From positions 1 to 64,000 of the forward strand of contig PAIP01000026.1 in NCBI GenBank assembly GCA_002704915.1: a DNA stretch of 64,000 bases, given 5' to 3'. Source of the DNA: Parvularcula sp. GTDB taxonomy: Bacteria > Pseudomonadota > Alphaproteobacteria > Caulobacterales > Parvularculaceae. A program made the translations under genes and the position numbers. The notes below the pieces were generated by a model. The model had not been told where the DNA came from. It worked only from the letters and a program-made list of their open reading frames with translations, and did no database searches. Below, piece by piece: positions 38,003 through 45,552 of this stretch; the first letter of the stretch is position 1, and the number at the start of each line of letters is the position of its first letter.

Positions 38003-38109
38003 AAAGCGCAATATGTACGCAAAATTGCGCACTGATTGCAACCAGACTTTTACATAAACGTCACAAAGCGCATTGTGTGCAGCACCGCAAAAATGCGCAT
38101 TTTGTGCGG
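38003..38109. repeat. Cluster of GCGCA(A/T)T dyads, probable operator array
   Basis: In about 107 bp there are four related boxes: GCGCAAT (38006-38012) and ATTGCGC (38024-38030) as an inverted pair with 11 bases between; CACAAAGCGCATTGTG (38062-38077), an imperfect palindrome; and AAAATGCGCATTTT (38090-38103), a perfect 14-bp palindrome whose arms extend with a bulge to 38085-38109. They lie in the spacer between the sulfatase-like gene and the YVDPGTGS gene. Repeated dyads fit a regulator-binding site; an alternative is RNA structure. Confidence 0.55.
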
Positions 38110-38136
38110 CTTTTCGCGCCAGATTTTGAGAGAGGC

Positions 38137-39786
38137 CTATTTCAGATGGTCGGCGCGCGCCCGGATGATCTCAGTCACGTCACGGACCTGACCATCAGGC
38201 TGCCAACTTAAATAATACATCAAATAGTGATGTGCGGGCTTCAGTTCCGGCGCCCGGCCATCGAGACAGGCAAGCAAGACCGGGAAAGTATTCACTGGAG
38301 ACATATCCTCAGGAATGGTGTCGAGGCAGCGCTCGGGAAGCCTGTAGGCACCCATGATGCTCAAATTTTGCGCGACCTGCTCTTCGCTGAGCGTCATGAT
38401 GTTTTCGCCTGTCGACTGACCGTAATAGTTCACGCCATGATCCGCCTGGAAAATGATCCATGCATCCGGATCGTTTTTCAAAATTTGATCGATAAGCCGC
38501 GAATACATTTTTTCAGCGCATTTGACCTGTTTCACATAAGCCAGGATAGAGCCGTTCAGCTTATCCTCGCGGATCGGCGGATAGGCGTCGTAATACTCGC
38601 ATTTCTCATCGAACCGATAAGGAGAATGCGGCAGGCCGAAATGCAAATACGTGAATGACGGCGAGGCGCCCTTCTTCGGCAGCATATTCAGGATTTCGGG
38701 AATCTCGAAATAATACGGGTATTTCATCAGCCGGCGCCATACGGGCGCAAGCGTGCTCCCTGACGCCGTCAGCATTTCAAAGAAAGGGGTGCGCTCAAGG
38801 AAGATCAGGTCCTGAGCGTCAAAAAAGTTTTTCTTGGTATAGCAATAGTCGGCAAGCGGCGCGCAGTCGGGATTCACATATGTGTCCACGAAATAAAAGA
38901 TGTTGTATCCGCGCCGCCGCAAGGTCTGATAAACGCCTCCGCCGTCACGCCAAGGCAGATTGCGTATCAGATCATTTGACAGTGTTGTGTCCTTATCGGC
39001 GAAATAGTCAGCGCCGAAGACGTGCGCAAGCGACAGACGGGTGATAGGCGCGTTGGAATAGTAATGGTCGAGAACCTTGAAATTCCGCTTTTCAAGGATT
39101 TCATCCATCTCATAGACCGCTCCCGTCATCGCCTCGAATTCCCGCGCGCCCATAAGCATGTCAGGGAGGATGTAATAAATATTGGGCGGGGCTGCGTCCG
39201 CAGCGCCCTCATAATGAGAGTTTTCGTTTAGCGCGGCGGGATCGCTAGGCCATTTATCCGACCTCAGCGCAACTTCACTGAGGCTGCTCCTCCCTGCCTC
39301 CGTAAAAAAGAGATGCCGACCGAGAGCGAAAGAATTCTGCAGGGTGACGGCGCCGAGGCCGAAAAGCATGGCAATGGCCAAAGCGGGGATCACAGGCTGG
39401 GTCCGCGGCCATACAAAAAGGGCGCTTGCCCCTGCAAGCAGCAGAATGAAGAGGAGCAGGCCAATAAGGGCGTAATTGCCAAGGCCAGGGACCTGCTGCA
39501 GCGCGCCTGAGATAAGATAGTAGTTGAGCACCGCGAACACGCCGATGCCCGCGAGCATGAAGGCGGCGCCCGCGCCGCGCTGCCGCAGGAGGAATTTAAG
39601 TCCGAAACCAGCGGCGAACCCGGCGGCGAGAAAAATCAGGAAGTAGAATAGCAGACGCGGCGGGCGGAAGTCCTGGTCCGTCATGTTGCGGACGCCAAAA
39701 TCCAGCACCGGCCATAAGGCGCAAAGCGCGAGAATGACAGCGCCTTGCCAGACCGGAATCACGCCGGTTTTCTTCTCCTCAGACAT
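38137..39786 (-). CDS. Membrane-bound sulfatase/LTA-synthase-like phosphotransferase (alkaline phosphatase superfamily)
   Basis: This 549-residue protein has about five transmembrane helices in the first 180 residues, then an extracytoplasmic alkaline-phosphatase-like domain. Likely active-site elements are PDMLMG (first metal Asp), the nucleophile candidate Thr in SNAPITRLSLAH, HFGLPHSPY and FQADHG with the metal-binding Asp-His. The layout is that of LTA synthase, OpgB or phosphoethanolamine transferases rather than true sulfatases (no CxPxR motif). It may move a phosphoglycerol-type or similar group to an envelope molecule. It is upstream of the DPGTGS/methyltransferase/YidC unit on the same strand. 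Confidence 0.78.
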   Translation of the reverse strand: MSEEKKTGVIPVWQGAVILALCALWPVLDFGVRNMTDQDFRPPRLLFYFLIFLAAGFAAGFGLKFLLRQRGAGAAFMLAGIGVFAVLNYYLISGALQQVPGLGNYALIGLLLFILLLAGASALFVWPRTQPVIPALAIAMLFGLGAVTLQNSFALGRHLFFTEAGRSSLSEVALRSDKWPSDPAALNENSHYEGAADAAPPNIYYILPDMLMGAREFEAMTGAVYEMDEILEKRNFKVLDHYYSNAPITRLSLAHVFGADYFADKDTTLSNDLIRNLPWRDGGGVYQTLRRRGYNIFYFVDTYVNPDCAPLADYCYTKKNFFDAQDLIFLERTPFFEMLTASGSTLAPVWRRLMKYPYYFEIPEILNMLPKKGASPSFTYLHFGLPHSPYRFDEKCEYYDAYPPIREDKLNGSILAYVKQVKCAEKMYSRLIDQILKNDPDAWIIFQADHGVNYYGQSTGENIMTLSEEQVAQNLSIMGAYRLPERCLDTIPEDMSPVNTFPVLLACLDGRAPELKPAHHYLMYYLSWQPDGQVRDVTEIIRARADHLK

Positions 39787-39890
39787 GTTCCTTCAACGTC
39801 CCTCAATTTTCCGATTCGAAACCGTATCATGGCCGTTTGCAGGAGCGTAATCCATCCGGTCCGCGCAGTAGCGCTGATTGCCAAGGAAGC

Positions 39891-40211
39891 TTACCCAATA
39901 CGCGAGCTTGCCACAGCAACCAAATAAAGCAGAATCAAGACAAGAAAGAACCCGCCCGACAGATAAAGCGGCCAGCGCGCGGCGAAGCGCGCGAGATTGC
40001 CGTGCGGCGCGCCGCGCCCCGCGAGGAAGCCGACAAAAGCGGCGGCGAGCGCGGCCGCCTCCCATTGGAAAAACGCCGCCAGTCGATTAAAGCCGCGCGT
40101 AAAACCGCTGCCCGTTCCTTCCAGCGTCATATAAGCGAAGACGCCTTGCACAACGAACGCCGCCCAGAGAATGGCGCAGGTCCAGACGATGAACATGGTG
40201 GCAGGTCGCAT
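39891..40211 (-). CDS. Small membrane protein, unknown function
   Basis: This 106-residue protein has three predicted transmembrane helices (about 6-26, 45-66, 82-102). The first loop is GTGSGFTRGFNRL and the C-terminus is SSRIG. GGGAG precedes the ATG. It starts three bases after the stop of the secreted protein at 40215 and shares its operon. I recognise no family. It may be an accessory to the secreted protein. Confidence 0.6.
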   Translation of the reverse strand: MRPATMFIVWTCAILWAAFVVQGVFAYMTLEGTGSGFTRGFNRLAAFFQWEAAALAAAFVGFLAGRGAPHGNLARFAARWPLYLSGGFFLVLILLYLVAVASSRIG

Positions 40212-40214
40212 CGG

Positions 40215-41234
40215 TCAATCTCCCTGCCAATAGGCGGAATAGCCATCGCCGGTCCAATAGATCAGCACCGATGACGCGCCTTCCTTGCCAATGAGGATCG
40301 CGTCGCCTTTCAGCGCCGGGGGCGGCGTTCCGCCTGCGCCCTGACCCGCCGGTCCCGTATGCAGGCTCCACCAGTCGATTGACTCGAAATAGGCGGGCGT
40401 CAAATGGGGCCCCATGCGGCCGGTCATGCCGACCACATCGCCCCATGTTAGAGCCCGGCACAAAAACAGGCCGCGCTTTTCGTCTGACTTGCGGATCACC
40501 GGTACCGCCTGATCGTGAGAGCCGTCGCCGTCGAAATCGCCGCCGAGCTCCACCGGCGTCAGATAGGGCGTAATCTGATAAAGTTGATAATCGAGCCCGC
40601 AGCCGCCCATCATCTCGATCAGCTCTGGCGTCACTTTGCGCAGTTCCGTCATCGCCGCGGCTTCGGCCGCTTCCTTCTGTTTTTCCTTGTCGGTTTTTGG
40701 CCAGGTCAGGCAGACATTGAATTTGAGATAATTGATGCGGGCCTTTTCACCGAGGCCGAGATCGGCGAGTCCCATGTCCTCGATGGTCAGCGCGCCGCGC
40801 CCCGGCTGGTTTTCTGGGGAGACGCCGCCCGCCTCGTTCGGGCGCCAGCCGCCCGTGCCGCTCAGCGCCGGATCGAAGCCGAAAAGCCGCAGCCGCTGCG
40901 GCGCATTCACATCGCCCGTGTTGGGACCGGTATTGTCGGCGTTGCGGAAATGCCAGCCGTAAATCTGGCGCGGATTGGGCCCATTGCGCGGCGGCGTCAT
41001 CTGCGTGAGATCGAGGCCGTTTTCATCGAGAAGGCGTATGTCCCAGCCATAGGGCGCGCGCTTCAATTCAAAGGTCCATTCCGGCCCTTCGAGAACTTCA
41101 TTGAAATCGCGATTTCCGGCCACCTCGCGCGAGAGCAGGGCTGCGCTGCGCCCATCGCCGGGTTCGCATGGTTGCGCATAAGCTGAAGACAACGCCGCGG
41201 CGATTATCGCGGCGGCCACAAGAAAAACTCGCAT
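40215..41234 (-). CDS. Exported protein with EF-hand-like calcium loop, unknown function
   Basis: This 339-residue protein has a signal peptide cleaved near AYA at residue 20. The C-terminal half contains GDFDGDGSHDQAVPVI, a DxDxDGxxD loop as in FG-GAP or VCBS repeats, which binds calcium. Other features are several Cys and an internal Gly/Pro-rich stretch near 275-300. The sequence looks like a single-copy secreted or periplasmic protein, with no catalytic motif I can name. The gene precedes a small membrane protein by three bases. Confidence 0.65.
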   Translation of the reverse strand: MRVFLVAAAIIAAALSSAYAQPCEPGDGRSAALLSREVAGNRDFNEVLEGPEWTFELKRAPYGWDIRLLDENGLDLTQMTPPRNGPNPRQIYGWHFRNADNTGPNTGDVNAPQRLRLFGFDPALSGTGGWRPNEAGGVSPENQPGRGALTIEDMGLADLGLGEKARINYLKFNVCLTWPKTDKEKQKEAAEAAAMTELRKVTPELIEMMGGCGLDYQLYQITPYLTPVELGGDFDGDGSHDQAVPVIRKSDEKRGLFLCRALTWGDVVGMTGRMGPHLTPAYFESIDWWSLHTGPAGQGAGGTPPPALKGDAILIGKEGASSVLIYWTGDGYSAYWQGD

Positions 41235-41257
41235 CGGGTCTCCCCCCCCTTTGCCGC

Positions 41258-42568
41258 TTAGCCCTTCAGCGCAGCTTCCGTCGCCTCGGCGAAAATGTCG
41301 AGCCCTTCATTCAGCATCTCGTCGGAAATGACGAGCGGCACGAGCGAGCGCAGGCATTGGGCGTAGGCGCCCGCCGTCGTCATGATGAGGCCACGGCTTC
41401 TCGCCTCGGTCATGATCGCCGCGGCGACGTCCCCATTGGGCTGTTTCGGATCGCCCTCCTTGACGAATTCAACGGCGCACATGCCGCCGACACGGCGAAT
41501 GTCGCCGATTACGTTTTTGCCGACGCCGTCAGCAAGTTCCCGCCAGCGTTTTTCGGTCTGCGCGCCGATTTCTTCCGCGCGTTTGAGAAGCCCTTCCTCC
41601 TCAATGATGTCGAAGACGGCGAGCGCGGCGGCGCAGGCGACCGGATTGCCGCCATAGGTCGAGCCCATGGAGCCGGGGACGACCTTGTCCATCAATTCCG
41701 CCTTGCCGACCAGCGCGGACAGGGGAAGCCCCGCGGCGATGGATTTGGCGACGCAAAGAAAGTCCGGCTCGACGCCTGCTTTTTCAAAGGCAAAATATTT
41801 GCCGGTGCGGCCCATGCCCGACTGGATTTCATCGGCGATCAGAAGAATGCCGTGCTCGTCGCATTTTTTGCGCAGGCCTTCGAGGAATTCCTTCGGCGCC
41901 GGGTTGAACCCGCCCTCGCCCTGAACCGGCTCGACGATCATCGCGGCCACTTCATTGGCGTTGATGGCGGTTTTAAAGATGTGGTCGAGGCAGTTGAGCG
42001 ACCCTTCCGTCGAAACGCCATGATAGGCGTCGGGATAAGGCGCATGGAACACCGCCGGCACGTAAGGCCCGAAACCGACCTTGTAAGGCTTTGACTTGCC
42101 GGTGAGCGTAGTCGCCAGCAGCGTGCGGCCATGGAACGCGCCTTCAAAGGCGATCACGCCCGGACGGCCCGTGATCTGGCGCGCGAATTTCACCGAATTC
42201 TCGACCGCTTCCGCACCGGAATTAAACAGCGCGGTTTTCTTCGCCGTCGGTCCCGGCGCGACGCGGTTCAGCTTCTCGCAGACTTCCACATAGCTTTCAT
42301 ATTGCGCGATGCCGAAAGCCGTATGGATGAAATTCTCCGCCTGGGTCTTGATCGCCTCAACCACTTTCGGGTGCGCATGGCCCACATTCAAAACGCCGAT
42401 GCCGCCGATGAAATCGATATAGCGCTTGCCTTCGACGTCCCAGAGTTCGGCGCCCTTGGCGCGGGCCGCATAAATTCCCGATTTCGACGGCAGGCCTACC
42501 GGGCACGCCTCGTCGCGGCGCGCTTTCAGGCTTTCATTGGTGGCGAACTCGTTTCTTCCGTGATCCAT
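41258..42568 (-). CDS. gabT: 4-aminobutyrate aminotransferase (class III)
   Basis: This 436-residue PLP enzyme transfers the amino group of 4-aminobutyrate to 2-oxoglutarate, giving succinate semialdehyde. NSGAEAVENSVKFAR at 116-130, Asp246 (LIADEIQSG) for the pyridine nitrogen, and Lys275 (VAKSIAAGLPLSA) for the Schiff base are all present, together with STYGGNP. The family also includes ornithine and acetylornithine aminotransferases; the GabT-like substitutions make this the best call. No gabD is adjacent. It is followed by a small membrane protein and preceded by no close partner. Confidence 0.88.
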   Translation of the reverse strand: MDHGRNEFATNESLKARRDEACPVGLPSKSGIYAARAKGAELWDVEGKRYIDFIGGIGVLNVGHAHPKVVEAIKTQAENFIHTAFGIAQYESYVEVCEKLNRVAPGPTAKKTALFNSGAEAVENSVKFARQITGRPGVIAFEGAFHGRTLLATTLTGKSKPYKVGFGPYVPAVFHAPYPDAYHGVSTEGSLNCLDHIFKTAINANEVAAMIVEPVQGEGGFNPAPKEFLEGLRKKCDEHGILLIADEIQSGMGRTGKYFAFEKAGVEPDFLCVAKSIAAGLPLSALVGKAELMDKVVPGSMGSTYGGNPVACAAALAVFDIIEEEGLLKRAEEIGAQTEKRWRELADGVGKNVIGDIRRVGGMCAVEFVKEGDPKQPNGDVAAAIMTEARSRGLIMTTAGAYAQCLRSLVPLVISDEMLNEGLDIFAEATEAALKG

Positions 42569-42674
42569 GGAACGCTCCGGCTTCTTTTACGGATTTAGTA
42601 GCTTGGCCTTCGGGGCCTTTGAGGGGGCTCTAGCACGATCACGGGCAAAAGAAAGGGCCGCAAAGCCGGGGCTT

Positions 42675-43109
42675 TCAGTCTTTTTTGGGCGCAGACAGGA
42701 GCCAGACTGCCGCCGCGCCGATAATGGCGTCGTAAAGGGCGCAGACAAAGGCGTACCAGGCGGGGCTGTGCTCGGCTTTCATGAGCAGATGGAGGAGGTC
42801 GACCCCGCCATGGGCGAGCACCAGCACGCCGAGCAGCCAGGGCCGGTCCGACTGCAACACCGCGAGCCCTACCAGCAGAAAGAGAAGCCCCGTCATCCCC
42901 TCGACCACCAGCGCCGACAGCGAGGCCTTCAGAACGACGCCTTGCGGGTCGATGCCGGCGAGCGCGAAGCCCACATAGATCCCCGTCATCACCGCAAGCT
43001 GGCCATAGACCCAGGCGGCCCGCCCGCGGGGGCTGAGGCTCGCCGTCACGCCAAGGGACGCGCCGGCAAGCACCACAACGATCATCACGAGAAGAAATGT
43101 CGTCCCCAT
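42675..43109 (-). CDS. Small membrane protein, unknown family
   Basis: This 144-residue protein has five hydrophobic helices (about 4-24, 35-55, 62-82, 88-106, 118-138). VLAHGGVDLLHLLMKAEH contains two His that may be conserved, which I cannot verify. It lies alone on the minus strand between gabT and a DUF2306 gene. There is no recognised family and no supportable function. Confidence 0.6.
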   Translation of the reverse strand: MGTTFLLVMIVVVLAGASLGVTASLSPRGRAAWVYGQLAVMTGIYVGFALAGIDPQGVVLKASLSALVVEGMTGLLFLLVGLAVLQSDRPWLLGVLVLAHGGVDLLHLLMKAEHSPAWYAFVCALYDAIIGAAAVWLLSAPKKD

Positions 43110-43209
43110 GGGGGCAGTCTAGCTGGGTTCATGGAAAGTGCAAAAGCTGCGCCCCCTCAAGCATCCAGACCTATCGCAGGCCCATTAGGAGCGATGATAT
43201 ATTGTGGGG

Positions 43210-44067
43210 TTATAATCGCGGCAGCCACATCCCCATCGCCGCCGCAAAAGACCCCAACGCCGTCACACCGGTCGCCGCCAGCACCACAAGCGCCGCGGCG
43301 ACCTTCAATCCGGCGCGGTTTGAATCCTGCGCCCAGAAATAGAGCTGGAGCACCAGGAGGGGAATCGCCATCTGTGCGAAATACATGAAAGTCAGGAATG
43401 GTCCTTCAAAGGTCTCCGGATCGATCCCGATGCCGCCGGTCGTCATGAACCAGAACATGAGACCGATGCGAAAAAACCAGACGGCGCTCGCTGCCAGGAA
43501 CAGGCGCATGGCCCAGCGGCGGTGCCGGTCGATCTGCCGGGTCATGGCGAACCGAACGGCGATGGCGGCGCAGATCCAGATCAACACCGCATCGAGACTG
43601 ATCGCAATATGCCCGATCATCCCGCCGGGAACGCCGCGCGTCCAGACGAGGTGAAGGCCCGCCGCGCTCGTCACGGCTGCGGTCACCACATAGGCGCGTC
43701 CGAGATAGCGGTGAAACGCCGGGAAGCGGTTGCGGATCTGCGGCGTCAGCTGCAGCGGCCCGCCGCCGATGATGACGATCGCGATCAATACGTGAAACGC
43801 TATGGCGAGATTGCCGATCAGGTCGCCCGCCACATAACCGTTTGGCAAGGCCGTGTCCGCCAGACCCGGAAATCCGTTTTGCGCGAGAGCGGGAATGTAT
43901 GACGCGGCGACATAGTAAACGAAAATCCACTGGCCCGCGGCGGCCGCCAGAAACCACAAGACGCCGGTCAATCCGAGGAGGCGGTCGGGCCACCGGCCGT
44001 CCTGGCGCGAGGCCGATTGGGCGGCTGAAGACGGCATGGCCGGGGAAGGCTCAAACAGGGTCGTCAC
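43210..44067 (-). CDS. DUF2306 membrane protein
   Basis: The protein has 285 residues if it starts at the GTG at 44067, which has GGAG eight to nine bases upstream; ATG at 44037 is the alternative, and a frame to 44124 is open. Seven hydrophobic helices follow, with HRYLGRAYV between and RQIDRHRRW before a late helix. These match DUF2306, a family of bacterial membrane proteins without known function. It is divergent from an AraC-like gene 259 bp away. Confidence 0.75.
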   Translation of the reverse strand: MTTLFEPSPAMPSSAAQSASRQDGRWPDRLLGLTGVLWFLAAAAGQWIFVYYVAASYIPALAQNGFPGLADTALPNGYVAGDLIGNLAIAFHVLIAIVIIGGGPLQLTPQIRNRFPAFHRYLGRAYVVTAAVTSAAGLHLVWTRGVPGGMIGHIAISLDAVLIWICAAIAVRFAMTRQIDRHRRWAMRLFLAASAVWFFRIGLMFWFMTTGGIGIDPETFEGPFLTFMYFAQMAIPLLVLQLYFWAQDSNRAGLKVAAALVVLAATGVTALGSFAAAMGMWLPRL

Positions 44068-44325
44068 AATGGGGGCTCCTATTCTTTTTTTCGGTTCGCG
44101 GGCGGCGCGCCAAAAGCGACTCAACGCCCGCTCAATCCGGCGCTTTCGCCCGATCTCCGCGCCGTCTCATCGCATTCGCGCTTTTGAGGCGGGCGCAGAT
44201 CGGATATGAAGGGAGCTTGGCGGGCGCGATCTCGCCGATTTGGAAAACGGCCAGTATTTTTGGGGCGAAACGGCGATTATGTCGCCGAAGCGACCTTTGC
44301 GCGGGTCAGGGCGAGAGGTGACGCC

Positions 44326-45369
44326 ATGGAAGGATTGCTTCGACAAAACGGCCTGGCTGACGTCTGGGCTGGCGCGTCTGCTCTCCTGGCGAAGCGCGCA
44401 GCGCCGAAGCTGGGTCCGGTTGCGCCATGCGACATGCTGTGGTGGATCTTCACCGCGTCGGTCGCGTTTTCCGTAGCGGCGGATTATGCCGGCAATGTCG
44501 GCGCGCTAATGACATACATCTTCGCGATTGGCGGTTCGGCAGGCTGCGGATGGCTGTGGCTGCTTTCGCGCACGCTGTTTCGGGCCGAAAAGCCCCTTGC
44601 GCGCTGGAATATCCTCGCCATCGCCGCAATCATCGCGGTTGAATCCTATTGGAACCTCGCCGGCGTCCCCGCCGAATCGGGCGAACTCCGCCGCATCGCC
44701 GCCAACGCTGCGTCGCTTATTTGCATTGGCGCGGTCGTGCTTGTCTTTGTCGAAGTTTTTTCCGGCTACAGCGCCGCCCTGCCGAAGCATGAAAGGCGTT
44801 TCCGCCAGCTCTTCGCGCTGATCTTCGGCGGCATGATCGCCGTGACCTTTCTCTGGGCGATGAACGCCAATGAGACGAGCATCGGCGCAAGGTGGGCCGA
44901 CGCCACGCTTATAGTCTGCGCCGCCATCGCTGTCATCGGCGCGAGATTCGCCGTCTCATTCCGCAAACGCCATCCCTTACCGGCGCGCAGCGTGCGAAAG
45001 GCCACCCCCTCGCCTGCCGCCAGCGACGAGAGCCTGGCCCAGCGCATTCTCCACGCCATCGAAGCGGAACGGCGTTTTGCAACGCCCGATCTCAAAATCG
45101 CCGACCTCGCCGCAACGCTCGGCGAGCAGGATTATAAAGTGACGCAATGCATCACCGGCCTTCTCGGCTATCGGAACTTCAATCACCTAATCAATGCGCG
45201 CCGCATCGACTATGCCAAGGAGTTGTTGTCCAATCCGGCACATGACAGCCGGCCTATTCTGTCGATTGCGTTCGACTGCGGCTTTAACTCGATCGGGCCA
45301 TTCAATCGCGCCTTCAAAAGCCATGTGGGCATGACGCCGCGCGAGTTCAGAATCAAAGCGGCAGGTTAA
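44326..45369 (+). CDS. Membrane-embedded AraC/XylS-type regulator
   Basis: The protein has 347 residues from the ATG at 44326, with GAGAGG upstream; the frame is open to 44206. Six transmembrane helices span roughly residues 35-215. A C-terminal AraC-type double helix-turn-helix occupies about 250-345 (KIADLAATLGE, RRIDYAKELL, ILSIAFDCGFNSIGPFNRAFK, GMTPREF). The layout is a membrane sensor fused to a DNA-binding domain, which is unusual for AraC proteins but known. Divergence from a DUF2306 gene suggests it as a target. The signal is unknown. Confidence 0.85.
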   Translation: MEGLLRQNGLADVWAGASALLAKRAAPKLGPVAPCDMLWWIFTASVAFSVAADYAGNVGALMTYIFAIGGSAGCGWLWLLSRTLFRAEKPLARWNILAIAAIIAVESYWNLAGVPAESGELRRIAANAASLICIGAVVLVFVEVFSGYSAALPKHERRFRQLFALIFGGMIAVTFLWAMNANETSIGARWADATLIVCAAIAVIGARFAVSFRKRHPLPARSVRKATPSPAASDESLAQRILHAIEAERRFATPDLKIADLAATLGEQDYKVTQCITGLLGYRNFNHLINARRIDYAKELLSNPAHDSRPILSIAFDCGFNSIGPFNRAFKSHVGMTPREFRIKAAG

Positions 45370-45552
45370 AGGCGATCGCCGCACCCTTCCGGTTGACTGG
45401 GCCCCTGAGATAGTCGCCGCGCGCGGCGGTCCCGTACGTAACTGCACACCGGCCAGCACAGCGTGATCGTAACCTGAAAAAAAGTCGTCCCATGGGCAGG
45501 CATAGCAGGGTTTTAGCCTGGCGCAAAAAGCGAGAGCTTCCCATCCACGGCG

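Noticed and set aside
43195-43215. TATAAT-like sequence near 43210
   Set aside because: It lies at the 3' end of the DUF2306 gene, with no well-placed -35 box or downstream gene.
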